A stretch of DNA of 64,000 nt from positions 56,462 to 120,461 of the forward strand of contig JAPDOI010001935.1 of NCBI GenBank assembly GCA_029168955.1. The letters run 5' to 3'. This DNA comes from Aplectana chamaeleonis (taxonomy: Eukaryota > Nematoda > Chromadorea > Rhabditida > Cosmocercidae). Of the stretch, positions 32,783-43,833 are shown piece by piece. A model generated the notes under the pieces. That model was not told the origin of the DNA. It ran no database searches and worked only from the letters and a program-made list of their open reading frames with translations. A program made the translations under genes and the position numbers. How positions within the stretch are numbered: position 1 is the first letter of the stretch; every line of letters starts with the position of its first letter.

Positions 32783-33077
32783 TAAAGTGTGTCCGAATGA
32801 GAATGGCGGCCCAGTCGGTTGGCGTGCTTGGCAGGCGGCCGTCGCATTTGCCGCTCTCAGACGAGTGTTGGATTCGAACGGCGGCCATCCCGTCTCCTCC
32901 CTGCTGCAGGGTTGATTGGTCGGCGCAGTGTTTGCTGCCAGCCTGTGAGGCCCCGTTCGTACTTGATGGCTGTGGGGGGAGGACGTTTCGCATGCTCGTC
33001 TGAGTGCGGCGAACGCGACGGCCGCCTGCCAAGCACGCCGTCCGCATGGGCCGCCATTCTCATTCGGACACACTTTA
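32783..33077. mobile_element. Foldback MITE with ~70-bp inverted ends
   Basis: Ends TAAAGTGTGTCCGAATGAGA and its complement at 33058-33077. Further pairing includes GCGTGCTTGGCAGGCGGCCG with CGGCCGCCTGCCAAGCACGC. The core is GC-rich and open in most frames (several 60-110 residue artefacts). A half copy is at 13412-13496. Confidence 0.88.
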
Positions 33078-33503
33078 TATTTATGTTGATCACACCACAT
33101 CCAGCAAGAAACGACGCAGGTCTGTGCTAATGGCGATGGGTCATTGCCTCGAAGTCTTCACCGCTATATCGCCCCACACCGCCGTGAACGAATGGAGGAG
33201 CTGGTAAAGAGCGGCGGTTATAGGCAGGCGTTCAGGGATTCGATTCTCATCAGTGCCGATATGCTCACATACTTTTCCAAAAAATCGATATAACAATGTT
33301 TTTCTATGTCAGGGTTTTCAAGAAGATTGATTTGCTTCATTTTTGCAGCGTTCTTCATAAATGGTCAGAACATTGAAATATTGAGTACTTTTCAAAGTTT
33401 TTTTCTATTATATTAAACTATACTCAAGGTATATTATCAATATTTCAATCCCAGAGCCGTTAATTAACATATGTCTTTCTGAGGATCTATCGCAAATTTA
33501 CAG

Positions 33504-33676
33504 CATGTTTCGTGCTCCTCGGTTCGTCAAGTTTCTAAAATACTCGTCACACAGAGCTGAATACGCTGATAACCATCCCGGATCGTTTATCAGTTCAGCA
33601 GATTACCTTTACGGGCTTGAGACTGTCGACTGTGAAAAGGATTGCCAGGAACCAGCATGCATCCACTGTGCATTAG
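33504..33676 (+). CDS. Candidate internal exon, unrecognised, Cys-containing
   Basis: The frame MFRAPRFVKFLKYSSHRAEY continues to a segment with four Cys (VDCEKDCQEPACIHCAL). It is preceded by an acceptor-like TTTACAG (ending 33503) and ends at a donor-like TTAG/GTAAAT (33676/33677). Composition is balanced, and both splice signals fit nematode consensus. A second open stretch at 33772-34009 (YHRSYLEQFSLNRGVDREEG) could belong to the same gene or be chance. No family is recognised. This is the best candidate for host coding sequence in the window but remains unproven. Confidence 0.35.
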
Positions 33677-34259
33677 GTAAATCTCGTATCTGTCTCGTTC
33701 ACTTCTTTTGAACGTACCATCAGTGCTGAGTTAAAGATTTATTGTCTTGAAATTCGCATATTGTTGCCTTATGAAGGTTATCATCGCAGCTATCTTGAGC
33801 AGTTTTCGTTGAATCGGGGTGTGGATCGAGAAGAAGGAATTTTGCGGATCGGCTTCCAAACGAGAATGCCCCTGTTCACATCCGAGAAAAAAAGTTTTCG
33901 ACTTTTTTCATGGGGCACCCCACATGCAATTTTGGTGACCGGGGACAAAATGTTTTTCATAGGTTGGGCTGAAAATGTTTTCAGTGTCTTCCTTAATAAG
34001 AAAAAATAGCCCTATAAGGTGTGTGGACCATTTTAGAAGGTTTTATGAATGTTTGAAAAAGCCAAATTTCAGCAAGCATTCACAACCACAGCGCCCGCTA
34101 AGCCCTGCCCATTTTTGCTGTGGGGACCGCAGCGCTCGGATTCTGTAACCATTTCAGCATAATTTCTGTTTTTGTCACTGTCGTTTTACTGTTCAAAGCG
34201 CGAAGCACTCGCTCGATACACGAGAATCTCGAAAATCTGTGAATCAAATCGTTGTAACC
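33677..34259. other. Unassigned; possible second exon at about 33772-34009
   Basis: Contains the frame ending FIGWAENVFSVFLNKKK at 34009 without recognised motifs; otherwise featureless. Confidence 0.3.
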
Positions 34260-34884
34260 TTAAAGGCATCGTACGCGCTGAAAACCATGTCTCGGTTTTG
34301 AGCGTTTTTGAGTTGTTACACCCCTATAGTAACTAAAGTTAGCGAAAAGCCCTCTAGAAACGTTAACTTTTCAAGAAAGAACCGTTTTAAAAACCTTCTG
34401 CAAATCGTTTGATATTCGCGCCGGCATCGAATCGGGATAGCTACGCGGATGGCGCAAGGAGCAGTTCTACGATTTGTTCATTGGCGCAGCGTTGGAAACA
34501 ATTCGCCGACGACTACAATGCAATGACTGCACTGACTTGCACTGACTAACAAAAATACTCACCTGGGCCCTGCACATCGTCCTTGCTCGTTGTGTGAGGA
34601 GAAATTTCCAGTCGATAGTGCCACTTTCGTCCGACGGTGCGTCAGCGTACAGTGGCACGCCCTGTACTTAGCGACGCGACGTTCTGCTCAAATATTGCGA
34701 AAGTGCCAAATGACTGACGGAAGGGCCGGCCCCTTTTGACGGAATTACTTACTTACCACTTCCTCTATGCTCACAATGGTACGTTTTTGAGCAGCCAAGC
34801 TCGTTGTACGTTCTCACAGGGGCCTGAGGAAGGGATTGAGCATAAAAAATGGAAAGTGGATTTCAGCGCGTACGATGCCTTTAA
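34260..34884 (+). mobile_element. TTAA element, family C, copy 2
   Basis: TTAA at 34260-34263 and 34881-34884; ends AAAGGCATCGTACGCGCTGA and TCAGCGCGTACGATGCCTTT. At 625 bp it is longer than copy 1, with an unrelated middle (GGATGGCGCAAGGAGCAG) and a recognisable C right arm (GTACGTTCTCAC). Confidence 0.85.
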
Positions 34885-35145
34885 CCAGTAATACCTTGTT
34901 AACTTGAAATCCGTAGCAAAATCCAGGGACGGATTCGGAAAGAGCATATCCGATTTGACAAACAACATTCACAGTTTCTTAAAAGCCTATACATGGCTAA
35001 CGAGGTTCTCTAGTTACAAGTGAAAATCAAAAAGGAAATAATAGAGGTAAAACCCCACCTTGTGACACATTAGAATCGCTGTGAATCGAGGATAGCTCAT
35101 TTTCTATTCTAACCTAATACACAAGTGCGATTATTTAACAAACTA

Positions 35146-35847
35146 TTAAAGGCAGTGGTCGCGATAAAAATGCTTGTCTTCTTTTCCTCTCGAAACCCTC
35201 TTCTGGGTTTAGAGTAGTAGGATCTATGGGAAAAAATCGTGAAAAAGCCGCAATTCCGGGACAAATTCGAAGTCTGAACTTTCTTTTCCTTTGATGATGG
35301 ACGAGCCCACTCCACATCATCGGCACCGATGATCTTCAAGATCAAGAGCATCAGCTGGCTTGAAATTGAAATTTAATCAATGAGCATTAACTTTCGGACT
35401 GACCTGCTCAAATATCTATGTACTCATCTAGTTAAAAAGATTGACTGAATTGCTCGCCTTCATTGTCCAACTCTTTTTATTGAATAAATTAATATTTATT
35501 TCTTCTCTGAATGTCGATGGTTTGTGACTGCTCGGCATGAGACTGCGAGCGGCGCTGTACGGGGCTGAGCAGAGTGCCACCGCGGCGCGGCGCGGTCTGA
35601 TGATGGAGAGCCGTATTGATAGATCGCCGCGATCTATCAATACGGCTCTCAATCATCAGGCCGCGCCGCGCCGCGGTCGGCACTCTGCTCAGCCCCTACA
35701 CGCACGAACTAGCATCTTTGGGCCCTATAATCTCTGATTTTAGCATGTTTTTCACCGCAACAACTTCATGTTTTTCGGCTGCTTTCGATTGAGGCTGATT
35801 TTCAAAGTTTTTTCGATAACGTTTTTCATCGTGACCACAACCTTTAA
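35146..35847 (+). mobile_element. TTAA element, family F, copy 1, with palindrome
   Basis: TTAA at 35146-35149 and 35844-35847; left end AAAGGCAGTGGTCGCGATAA, right end ATCGTGACCACAACCTTT. Shares with other F copies AGTAGTAGGA, GACGAGCCCACTCCACATCA and TCTGAATGTCGATG. It is about 150 bp longer than most copies because of a GC-rich palindrome at 35561-35696. Confidence 0.9.
35561..35696. repeat. GC-rich near-perfect palindrome in element F
   Basis: 136 bp; GGGGCTGAGCAGAGTGCC pairs with GGCACTCTGCTCAGCCCC and GAGAGCCGTATTGATAGATC with its complement, almost without a loop at about 35628. Other F copies have only a short GTGCACGTGTGCAC palindrome at this place. Confidence 0.9.
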
Positions 35848-36367
35848 TCCACTGGACTGCCCGACGATGAATACCAACAACTCCCATTTCTTGACAAATT
35901 TGCGTGTTTGTACTATATCAAAAGCCTAAGCGAAACCAACAAAGAAGCACATTGTGAGCATATTCTCAACTGTGCAATGTTGAAACGATGGAGGCTGCAG
36001 AAAGTTATTGAAAGTTTCAAAAGCTTCAAAAGTTTCCAAAAATTTAAATTTTCCAAAATCTTTGAAACTTCTTCGCGAGTGAGCTTTCGGCGCTTAGCGA
36101 ATTTCTCACGCCTGGAATGCATACATGTAATCGCATGAAATGTCATCGAATATACCCGTAGTATCGAAAGACTAGCCTGGAGAGCTGGCCGAAGGGCCTA
36201 GCCACCAAGTAAGATCGTGGCGTCCTATCCCTAGTCTGCTTTTAAACAGGTCTGAGCGCACAATTTTTGTTTATCACACAATGGCTCTACGGTTACTGTG
36301 AATTGTTACTGTAGTTACGCGATGGGTTGTAAAACTTCACGTAATTCTCCCCTGTTGTAAATTTTAG
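35848..36367. other. Unassigned stretch before the LINE
   Basis: No gene seen. A frame at 35908-36138 is AT-rich and open on both strands. The LINE becomes recognisable at about 36368. Confidence 0.4.
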
Positions 36368-38650
36368 GTGATATGCGCATTCGACCCGGATCACCGTCCT
36401 GTTCTGTTGAACTTCACTGCGAGGATTCATAAGAGGAAGCGAGGGGCTTAGCCTCTCCAGAGGACATGACAAGTCTCAGAAATGAGGAATGCAGAAGGAA
36501 TTTTCGACAACGCGTTTCCATTCACATTGGAGTACGGACGAAGAAGAAACTTTGCGACGCGGATTCTTTTGTCAAATGCATCCAGGACGTTCCGAAAGAG
36601 GCACTCCCAGTTGTACAGCCTAAGAAGGAGTTCGCCTACGTCTCAGAGGAAACGACGTCTGCTTACAACAGGGTATGTGCTCTCCGAACTGCAGAAAACT
36701 TCGTGGAGGAGAAGCGTATGAGGAGAAAAGTTGCGTCGACAGCTTCAGGGTGACCGCGAACGAGAGTGGACGTGTAGAGCTAAAGAGTTTGAGAAGGCTT
36801 GGGAGGAGAAGAATGCGAGGAAAGCCTACACGTTGTTACGACAGTATAGCGGCAAGTTGAAGAGATGTTCTGCTGTCCTCAACACTACCAATGGAGTTGC
36901 AGTTGGTGATGCGACGCTGCCATTATGGAAGGATTACTTCAGTTCACTACTGTATCGTCCAGCGCCGTCAGTACCAGAGCTGCCGCATGTTCAGAGAGCA
37001 CATTACGATGTCAGTGAGGAACCGCCGACTGAGTCTGAAGTTTTGGATTGTGTCCGGAAAATGAAGAATGGAAAGGCTGGTGGAGATGACAACATCACTG
37101 CTGAAATGCTGAAAGCTCTTCCTCCGTCTGGGATTCGTGAAATGACCAACACCATCCGTGCCATATGGATGAGCGAAAGGATACCCGATTCGTGGAGACA
37201 TGCGATCATCGTACCTCTTCACAAGAAGCTATCCGTCACGGATCCTAAGAACTACAGAGGAATCTCCCTACTTCGTGTCATGTACAAGGTTTTAGAACGT
37301 ATCATTCTCGAGCGACTTATCAAACATCGTGAAAGAACGACCAGAGATGAGCAAGCCGGTTTTCGACCTGGAAGATCGACCATCGACCAAGTGTTCGTCG
37401 TGAGAAGAGTAATTGAATCGTGGCAGCGGTATTCGAAGCCATCACAGCTTGCTTTTTTGGACTTTGAAGCCGCGTTCGACTCTCCTCATCGTGATCGATT
37501 GCTCAATGCTCTGCGAGCAGATGGAGTCCCGGAAAAGTATGTTCGGTTAATCGAGGCCATGACCAGAGGTACAACAGCAGCAGTTCGTACACCTGTCCGA
37601 TTTACGTCAGCTTTCGAGATGAAAACAGGAGTAAGGCAAGGAGCCGTAGCAGGACCTTTTCTTTTCTACTTCGCCGTTGATAACATCATGCGTAGAGTTG
37701 CAGAACAGTTTCCTGCGGACGTGATCCTAACACCACCAGGGCGCTCCCTTGTCGACCTGGAGTACGCCGACGACATTGTGTCATTCGCTGAAAACAACGC
37801 AAGAATGCAAAGGATTGTGAACCTCGTTTCGAAGTATGCCGCAGCCTATGGACTTCGTCTTCGTCCCGACAAATGCAAGCAGATGTAGGTCTCTCAGATG
37901 CCTTCAACGGGAATTTGTGTGGACGGATAACGTCGTATCGAACTGGTGGACGATTTCTGTTATTTGGGCTGTTTGCTGAAGAACGATGGTAGTTATGCAG
38001 CGGATATTCAACAACGATGTGCGAAAGCTACTTCTGCATTCAATCCTCTAACCAGGTGTTCGTGGTCTACCACCATCGCGAAGGAAGTCAAGTTGCGCGT
38101 CTACCTATCCGCAATTTGCCCTATCATGATGTACGGATCGGAGACGTGGGCAGCACCGAAGACGCAGATGGAAAGGTTGGATTGCACGGAGAGGAAGCTG
38201 TTTAGACGTTTGCTCGGATATTTCTGGCCGCGGATGTGGCACAACGAAGATCTCTACAACGAGATTGACGCCTTACATCTACGTTTGACACGAGGGAGGT
38301 GCCAACATTTCCCAATGCCATCTCAAGCAGCAATTAAAAGTCGACTTTGACTGCTCGGGCATATACTAAGAAGAACGCCGGATCGTCTCGTACAACAGAA
38401 TGCTTTGAGAATGCTTCCAAATCCTGTCTGGAAACGGCCACCTGGGCGTAGGCGAAGGTTCTGGACGGATGTGGTTAAAGAGGATTTAAAGTCACTCGGC
38501 ATCGAAAGACTGTTCAGGCGCGATGTTTCGTATCGCAGGAAATGGAATAGTGACAGCTGGATGGAATGTGTTCAAATTGTGGCTGAAGACCGTGAAAAAT
38601 GGACACGGGTTACTACTAGGACGGCACACCTGGGTGAAGATGCGGAATGA
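36368..38650 (+). pseudogene. RTE endonuclease/reverse transcriptase, broken
   Basis: Would nick target DNA and reverse-transcribe the element RNA. Visible in order: the end of the endonuclease (DPDHRPV); a linker with VSIHIGVRTKKK; the RT domain from about 37060 with KNGKAGGDDNITAEML, PLHKKLSVTDPKNYRGISLL, DEQAGFRPGRSTIDQV, AFLDFEAAFDSPHR, GVRQGAVAGPFLF and the catalytic LEYADDIVSF (about 37758-37787); then a C-terminal part with FCYLGCLLKNDGSY, YGSETWAAP, ERKLFRRLLGYFWPR and RTAHLGEDAE. Breaks: frameshifts near 36455 and 36725; in-frame stops TAG 37886-37888, TAA 37928-37930 and TGA 38348-38350. From 36731 to 38650 one frame is otherwise kept, so decay is by point mutation. Confidence 0.93.
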
Positions 38651-38690
38651 CTGCGTCAGGCAAAAGCCAACCGATTTAGTCAAAGCAAGT
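36368..38690 (+). mobile_element. RTE-clade non-LTR retrotransposon, 5' truncated
   Basis: It begins within the end of the endonuclease domain (FDPDHRPVLL at about 36376-36405) and continues through the reverse transcriptase and C-terminal region to 38650, with a short 3' tail. 5' truncation is usual for LINE copies. Clade assignment rests on the RT sequence and its resemblance to hookworm RTE copies I recall. No target duplication was determined and the 3' boundary is approximate. Confidence 0.9.
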
Positions 38691-38881
38691 CAAGATATGC
38701 GCCTTATTTCAAGTGCTTCCATTTTTTTCCTTTCTGCCAAATTACTCACCGACCTATGCGATACTGTAATGATAAGTCTAGGTGGGGATTCCTCGGTTTG
38801 TTTTGAGGTCTATATTTGGAGGAGCCGTTATTTGGGTACGAGGCGGGGTTTCTAAAAGCCCTCCTGTGTTCATTCAACCGT

Positions 38882-39409
38882 TTAAAGGCAGTGGTCGCTA
38901 TAAAAAATGATTGTCCTCCTTCTCTCGGCTTAGAGTAGTAGGACCTGTAAGAAAAAATCGCGAAAAACCGCTGTTTCGAGCCAAATTCCAAGCCTGAACT
39001 TTCTTGTCTTTTGATGACGGACGAGCACACTCCACATCATCGGAATCGATGACCTCTAGTATAAAGAACATAACCTGGCTTGAAATTGAATTTAAATATA
39101 TTTATGTACTCATCTAGTCAAAAGCATTGACTCATGTGCTAGCTTTCAATGTTCAATTGTTTCTATTAGGTAAATGTTTATTTATTTCTTCCTCTGAATG
39201 TCGATGATTTTTGACTGTTCGACATGCGACAGTGATCTTTTTCGGAGGCGCTGTGCACGTGTGCACGAACTGGCATCTTCGGGCCTTAGAAGCTCTGACT
39301 CTAGCCCGTTTTCCACCGCGATACCTTCATAGTTTTTCAGTTATTTTTGATCTAAGCCAATTTTTTTAGTTTTTTCGATGACTTTTTTCATCGTGACCAC
39401 TGCCTTTAA
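38882..39409 (+). mobile_element. TTAA element, family F, copy 2
   Basis: TTAA at 38882-38885 and 39406-39409; ends AAAGGCAGTGGTCGCTATAA and its counterpart ATCGTGACCACTGCCTTT. Interior as other F copies, including GTGCACGTGTGCACGAACT. Its right TTAA is also the left TTAA of the family E copy. Confidence 0.92.
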
Positions 39410-39890
39410 AGGCACCCTCAAATATAAATTTTGAGATTTTCATGGAATTGTGTAGAAGACCCTTCCTGCATAACACGTGCCAACTGCGAGACTTCAATTC
39501 CTCCAAATAATAGAGACATAAGCGACCACCACAGGCCCGACCCCCTTCGCTCACCACCACAGGCCCCACGCCCTTCCAGATTTCCGAACTCGATAGCGGC
39601 TCGGTGAATGGATTAATTCCAACAAGTCATCGTTCTTCAGTCCATTGCCGGACTATCTCCATATCCAGGCTCACTCTCGCGCAACAATTGCGAATGAAGA
39701 AAAATACAGGCCTGAGACAACTCGTCCACCAATTTTTTACTCTCATAATCTAGGCATCTTTGAAGAGCCATAACTCTGTTCACAGGGGGTCTTGGACGAT
39801 TTCAGAGATACCACTGTGATCAGCGTGTGACTCTCTCCAAGAAAATCATAAAGACTGAAAATTAATTTCTTGGGTGTCCTGTGCCTTTAA
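39406..39890 (+). mobile_element. TTAA element, family E, copy 2
   Basis: TTAA at 39406-39409 and 39887-39890; left end AAAGGCACCCTCAAATATAA, right end GTGTCCTGTGCCTTT. Similar over its full length to 16867-17357. The ends pair only over the outermost ~9 bp. Confidence 0.9.
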
Positions 39891-40477
39891 AGAGGAGCCT
39901 CTTTTCCCCAGCATATGTTCCCCTTAGCCTTCACATTTTATTGGATTCACGGTCCCCACCAGCTAACATATTTTGTTTTGTTCATTACAATATGTAGAGT
40001 TTTGTCTACTGCACCTTTGCTCGTAGAGTCTCGAGAGGGTGAGCAAACTCCCGAGGAGATTTGAACTCCCGTCATCACAAGGTAGCTGAGTTGAGCACAA
40101 TAGTTCCTGCCTTACACCTAAGTTCTATGTTCAACTCGGCTATCTTGTCACCTCTTGTGATCATATACCATGCCATAAAAAGCCATTAGGCATTTGAAAT
40201 CATCAAAAGGGTTATGAGTGTTATACATGGAGGAGCCATATACAGCGAAATAAATCGAAATGTGACCTGTAGGAGAACCTAGTCGCAAAAAAGAACTTCA
40301 CAAGCATTTCAGACTGACTCTTTGAAAAGTTCATGATAAGGAGTAATGTTTTTGAGAAGAAGTGTATCTAAGTATGGACGCTCCAGAAATTTTCTGTTCT
40401 CTACTCTGTTATTTTTTTTAGAAATCTTGATCTTCCTTTTCTTCTGTTTGCTTTTTTCAGACAAAGTCGATTTTCCG
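39891..40477. repeat. Mixed relics: tRNA-containing foldback and TTTCTG-rich tail
   Basis: At 40075-40152, TCACAAGGTAGCTGAGTTGA faces TCAACTCGGCTATCTTGTCA, a short copy of the foldback at 50676-50910. Just before it, GATTTGAACTCCCG (about 40058) is a minus-strand tRNA B-box-like string. At about 40389-40477, a TTTTCTGTTCTC-type run resembles the hAT subterminal sequence and stops at the TTAA of family F copy 3. No gene. Confidence 0.55.
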
Positions 40478-41033
40478 TTAAAGGCAGTGGTCGCGATCAA
40501 ATATGCTTGTATTCTTTTTCTCTCCAAATCCTTTCCTGGGTCTCGAGTAGTAGGACCTATAAGAAAAAATCGCGAAAAAAACACTGTTTTGGGCCGAATT
40601 TGAAACCTGAACTTTCTTGTCTTTTGATGGTGGACGAGCCCTCTCCACATCATCGGCATGGATGACCTCTTATATCAAGAACATCAGCTAGCTTGAAATT
40701 GAATGTTAATCAATGAACCTTCGAATTTATGTACACATCTAGTCAAAAACATTGACTGAAGTGATGCTTTCATTATTCAACCGTTTTTATTCGTTAAATT
40801 TGCATTTATTTCGTCCTCTGAATGTCGATGACTTTTGACTGCTCGGCATGAGACTGCGATCTGTTTCGTCATCGCTGTGCACGTGTGCACGAACTAGCTT
40901 CTTTGGGCCCTAAAAACTCTAATTGTAGACCGTTTTTCACCGCGCTACCTTCATAGTTTTTCAGCTGTTTTTGATCTAAGCTGATTTTTGTAGTTTTTTC
41001 GATAACGTTTTTCATCGTGACCACTGCCTTTAA
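40478..41033 (+). mobile_element. TTAA element, family F, copy 3
   Basis: TTAA at 40478-40481 and 41030-41033; ends AAAGGCAGTGGTCGCGATCA and ATCGTGACCACTGCCTTT. Very similar to the inverted copy at 45384 (shared AATGTTAATCAATGAACCTTCG apart from the strand). Confidence 0.93.
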
Positions 41034-42553
41034 CTACTTTCCCAAACCAGAAATTGAAAAATTTCGCACATCATTATTAAAAGTTCGTGACTCCACAAGG
41101 TTTGGAAAGTAGTTGCAAACTTTATTCTGGCATGGAGTCAACATTCTGTCTGGGCACTTAGTAGTATAGATCTCCCCAGGCATTGGTGATGGCTCCTGTG
41201 AAATCATCATCCCTAACAAAAGACTATCTTTGGTGAAGAACGTCGCAAACTAGTGTTTCCTAGGCGCTACTATTCATACTCCCCGTCACGCGCTTGTGGA
41301 GACTATGAAGATTCTAGCAGCGACGCGTTGGCAGAGCGGTTGGAGTGGCATCAACTTCGCCGAACAAGCGAAACCCGTGCGAGCGTGGCTTCAGGCCATC
41401 CATACTCCAACGTCACGCCCGCGCGTAACGAGCTGGCGTTGAGTATGGCGTTCCCCAGGAATCATCCGTAATATTTGCGTCATGATAGAATTTATCTCAA
41501 TCCTGAATATTTTTCTGCGCACAAACTATAATTTAATAGAACGACTCATGTGTACGGTCATGTTTTTATGCTGAGAGCTGAAATATTTTCTCTACTGTTG
41601 GTAGAGGAAATATACAGAACAGGTCCACGACACTTGTTGCGAGGCAGGCTCATGGTACGCAGGATGTGAAAGCCCACCGCTCCAATGAAAGACACCCCGA
41701 CCATGATGTTTCATGTTGAAAAAATCCATCCGTCAAGGCTTTACGGCTCACTCTGAAAATACTGGCAACAACGAAATAAGATTCTTAGTCAATCCGTGTT
41801 GCGCCTGCATTCGTCGGGAAGGATTACTTCAGCTCAAAATTTGGCAAGATTTCAGTTCGAATTCAAGACAGACTTTCAACTGAAGTTTCTGAAGATAGCT
41901 GAAACTGTGAAGTTGGATTCATAGGGTTTTTCGAATTCCATTGATCGTATAACTCGTTTATCGAACTCGTATAACCTGTATTGCTCTCTTTTGCTTTCGT
42001 AACATGTAAAAGAAACAATCGCTCTTTTTCGCAAGCTGTTTCATGCCGTCGCATACATTACACGTGTAATTGCCTTTTAGAGTAGGATTTCAGCTCTTGG
42101 TTACGCACCAACTGGAACCTTCTGCTGGAAACTGGATGTCTAATCCTACAGATCTTTCTGCAACATCAACGAAGCCTCTTCGATTGAACTACAGTTGAAG
42201 CCATGATCCCAGTACAATGTCTAACAACTAGGCCGAAATTTCTAGCCCTATTTATCTAGATCAAAAGCACTTTTGACGCGAAGAATCACAAACATCACGA
42301 TGAAACAGTAAAAAAAGAAAGCCATGAGACGGCAAACTCTCAGTGCAGAGGTTGACCACTGTGAATGAGGGAAGAATCATCGCGGCTCTTGATGGAGAAC
42401 AACATTCCAATTCCAGTCGAGCTCGGATACAAAATTATTAGAGAAAAAAAGTCGAAAAGTCGGAACATTCAATTGAGAATCGCTCAAACCGCGCCAGACC
42501 GTGATTCATAGAGTGCAACGAGGAGATGAGAGTTTTACGTTAGAGAATATTTC
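41034..42553. repeat. Diverged partial copy of the 54.6-kb foldback (family L), rest unassigned
   Basis: About 41155-41250 matches 54780-54870 (GGCATTGGTGATGGCTC), and about 41610-41790 matches 55030-55200 (AAGACACCCCG; AAAATCCATCCGTCAAGG against AAAATCCATTCGTCAAGG). A short foldback at 41034-41113 (CTACTTTCCCAAACC and its near-complement) abuts the F element. 41860-42553 shows nothing recognisable. Confidence 0.55.
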
Positions 42554-42880
42554 ACCTACATATAGTCTACAGCAATGTTAGTAGGACCTGGTGAGGTTGC
42601 GGACTCGTCTTAACATACGGTAGTTTGTTAGTGGTATCACTCATTTTTCCGGAACAGCTTTGATGTCTGTGGATCGGTGAGTCTGTGTGTTCACCGATAC
42701 GACTACATCTGTGGAAGCAATGAAAACACGTGAAAGTGTGAGAGCGGAAGCCGAAAAGCACCGACCAATTTTAGTTTTTTCGAAAAAATGAGTGATAACA
42801 CTATCAGGCTACAGTATGTTAAGAAGAATCCGCAACCTCACCAGGTCCTACTTCCATTGCTGTAGACTATATGTACCTAC
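42554..42880. mobile_element. Foldback element, ~95-bp arms (family M)
   Basis: CTACATATAGTCTACAGCAA at the left is complemented by TTGCTGTAGACTATATGTAC at the right; inner pairing includes GTAGGACCTGGTGAGGTTGC and ATCACTCATTTTT. Ends approximate; noncoding. Confidence 0.85.
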
Positions 42881-43297
42881 TTCTGAAGATTTTTATTCGT
42901 GTGTTCATGTTCGGTTGTCCATATAGTCGCGGTCGAAAGTATGTATGCGATATTTTGATCTGTGATTAAAATCTCCAACCAACCTCAACCGCTCTCCTGA
43001 ATAAACTTTATAGGCATGTAAAGCAAACAAACTACACTAATCTTACCTTCTACATACTAATGGGGTACTCTTGTTTTTCTTTGATCTACGGAATTTTTAT
43101 GTTTACTCAGTTTACTAGGATCCCCTCCAATGTTCAATAATTCAAAACAACAAAATGCATTTCTAAAACTTCAACCCTACTAAATACAAAGCCATTTACT
43201 AACAAGCAGGAGCACTGGTGAATGAGATCTACGGAAGTTTTTTAGAGGTCATTATGCTTTCACAGGCTACCCGGATGTATGGGAACAGCTTCATATT

Positions 43298-43490
43298 TTA
43301 GCACGACAACTATCCGAAACACTCAACTGCCGATGTCTAGGAGTGGCTCCATCCCCATATTGAACTGACGCGATCACATGACCAAGTCGATCACCCAACT
43401 TCTACCTTATCGAATACGTTTGGGAGGTACTACAAGTGACGAAAAATGCACGGACTCCACTTAGCAGATTGAGGAGATTAGGGGAAGTAA
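43298..43490 (+). pseudogene. Tc1-like transposase C-terminal fragment
   Basis: Frame 1 reads HDNYPKHSTADV then a stop, then EWLHPHIE, corresponding to the Tc1 region holding the second catalytic Asp. After a frameshift near 43360 it reads SRSPNFYLIEYVWEVLQ, corresponding to the SPDLNPIEHLWEEL region with the third acidic residue. Both the stop and the frameshift mark a dead relic. No terminal repeats were found; 42881-43297 holds nothing else recognisable. Confidence 0.75.
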
Positions 43491-43507
43491 ATATCTATCT
43501 GACAAGC

Positions 43508-43833
43508 CATTTTGGCACGCCCCTTTTACGATCTTTCGAGCTCAACAGTGGCGTATTGAGCGATGGCTTCCGATCAATATCCCCGTTATTCCCTTGATTC
43601 CCATCTTCTCTCTTCGCTCAAATCAACTCGCATGCTTCGGTTGCAAATTAAGGAAGTTACAAGCCTCGGAAAACTCGTCCACCATGCTTTCGTAGCTCAA
43701 TTTTGGAGGGGCCATAACTTCGTTCTTGGGGGTCTTGAACGATTACAGGGACGTCATTGGAATCAGCGTGGGACCATTTTCAATATAGGCAGGGAATCAG
43801 AAAAAGGATTCTGAGGTTGGACTGTGCCCTTAA
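43508..43833 (-). mobile_element. TTAA element, family D, truncated copy
   Basis: Matches the outer two thirds of the complete D element at 56663-57151 in reverse (GGCACGCCCCTTTTACGATC; TGGACTGTGCCCTTAA). One end is missing, and a mariner relic abuts the intact TTAA end (43830-43833). Confidence 0.8.

Noticed and set aside
32586..32915. 109-residue plus frame starting MLPMYRLLKISQ as a gene start
   Set aside because: Its first part has a diverged inverted copy at about 34885-35000, and the rest runs into a foldback.
32765..33130. Cluster of GC-rich frames of 60-111 residues on both strands
   Set aside because: All fall in the foldback at 32783-33077 and mirror each other.
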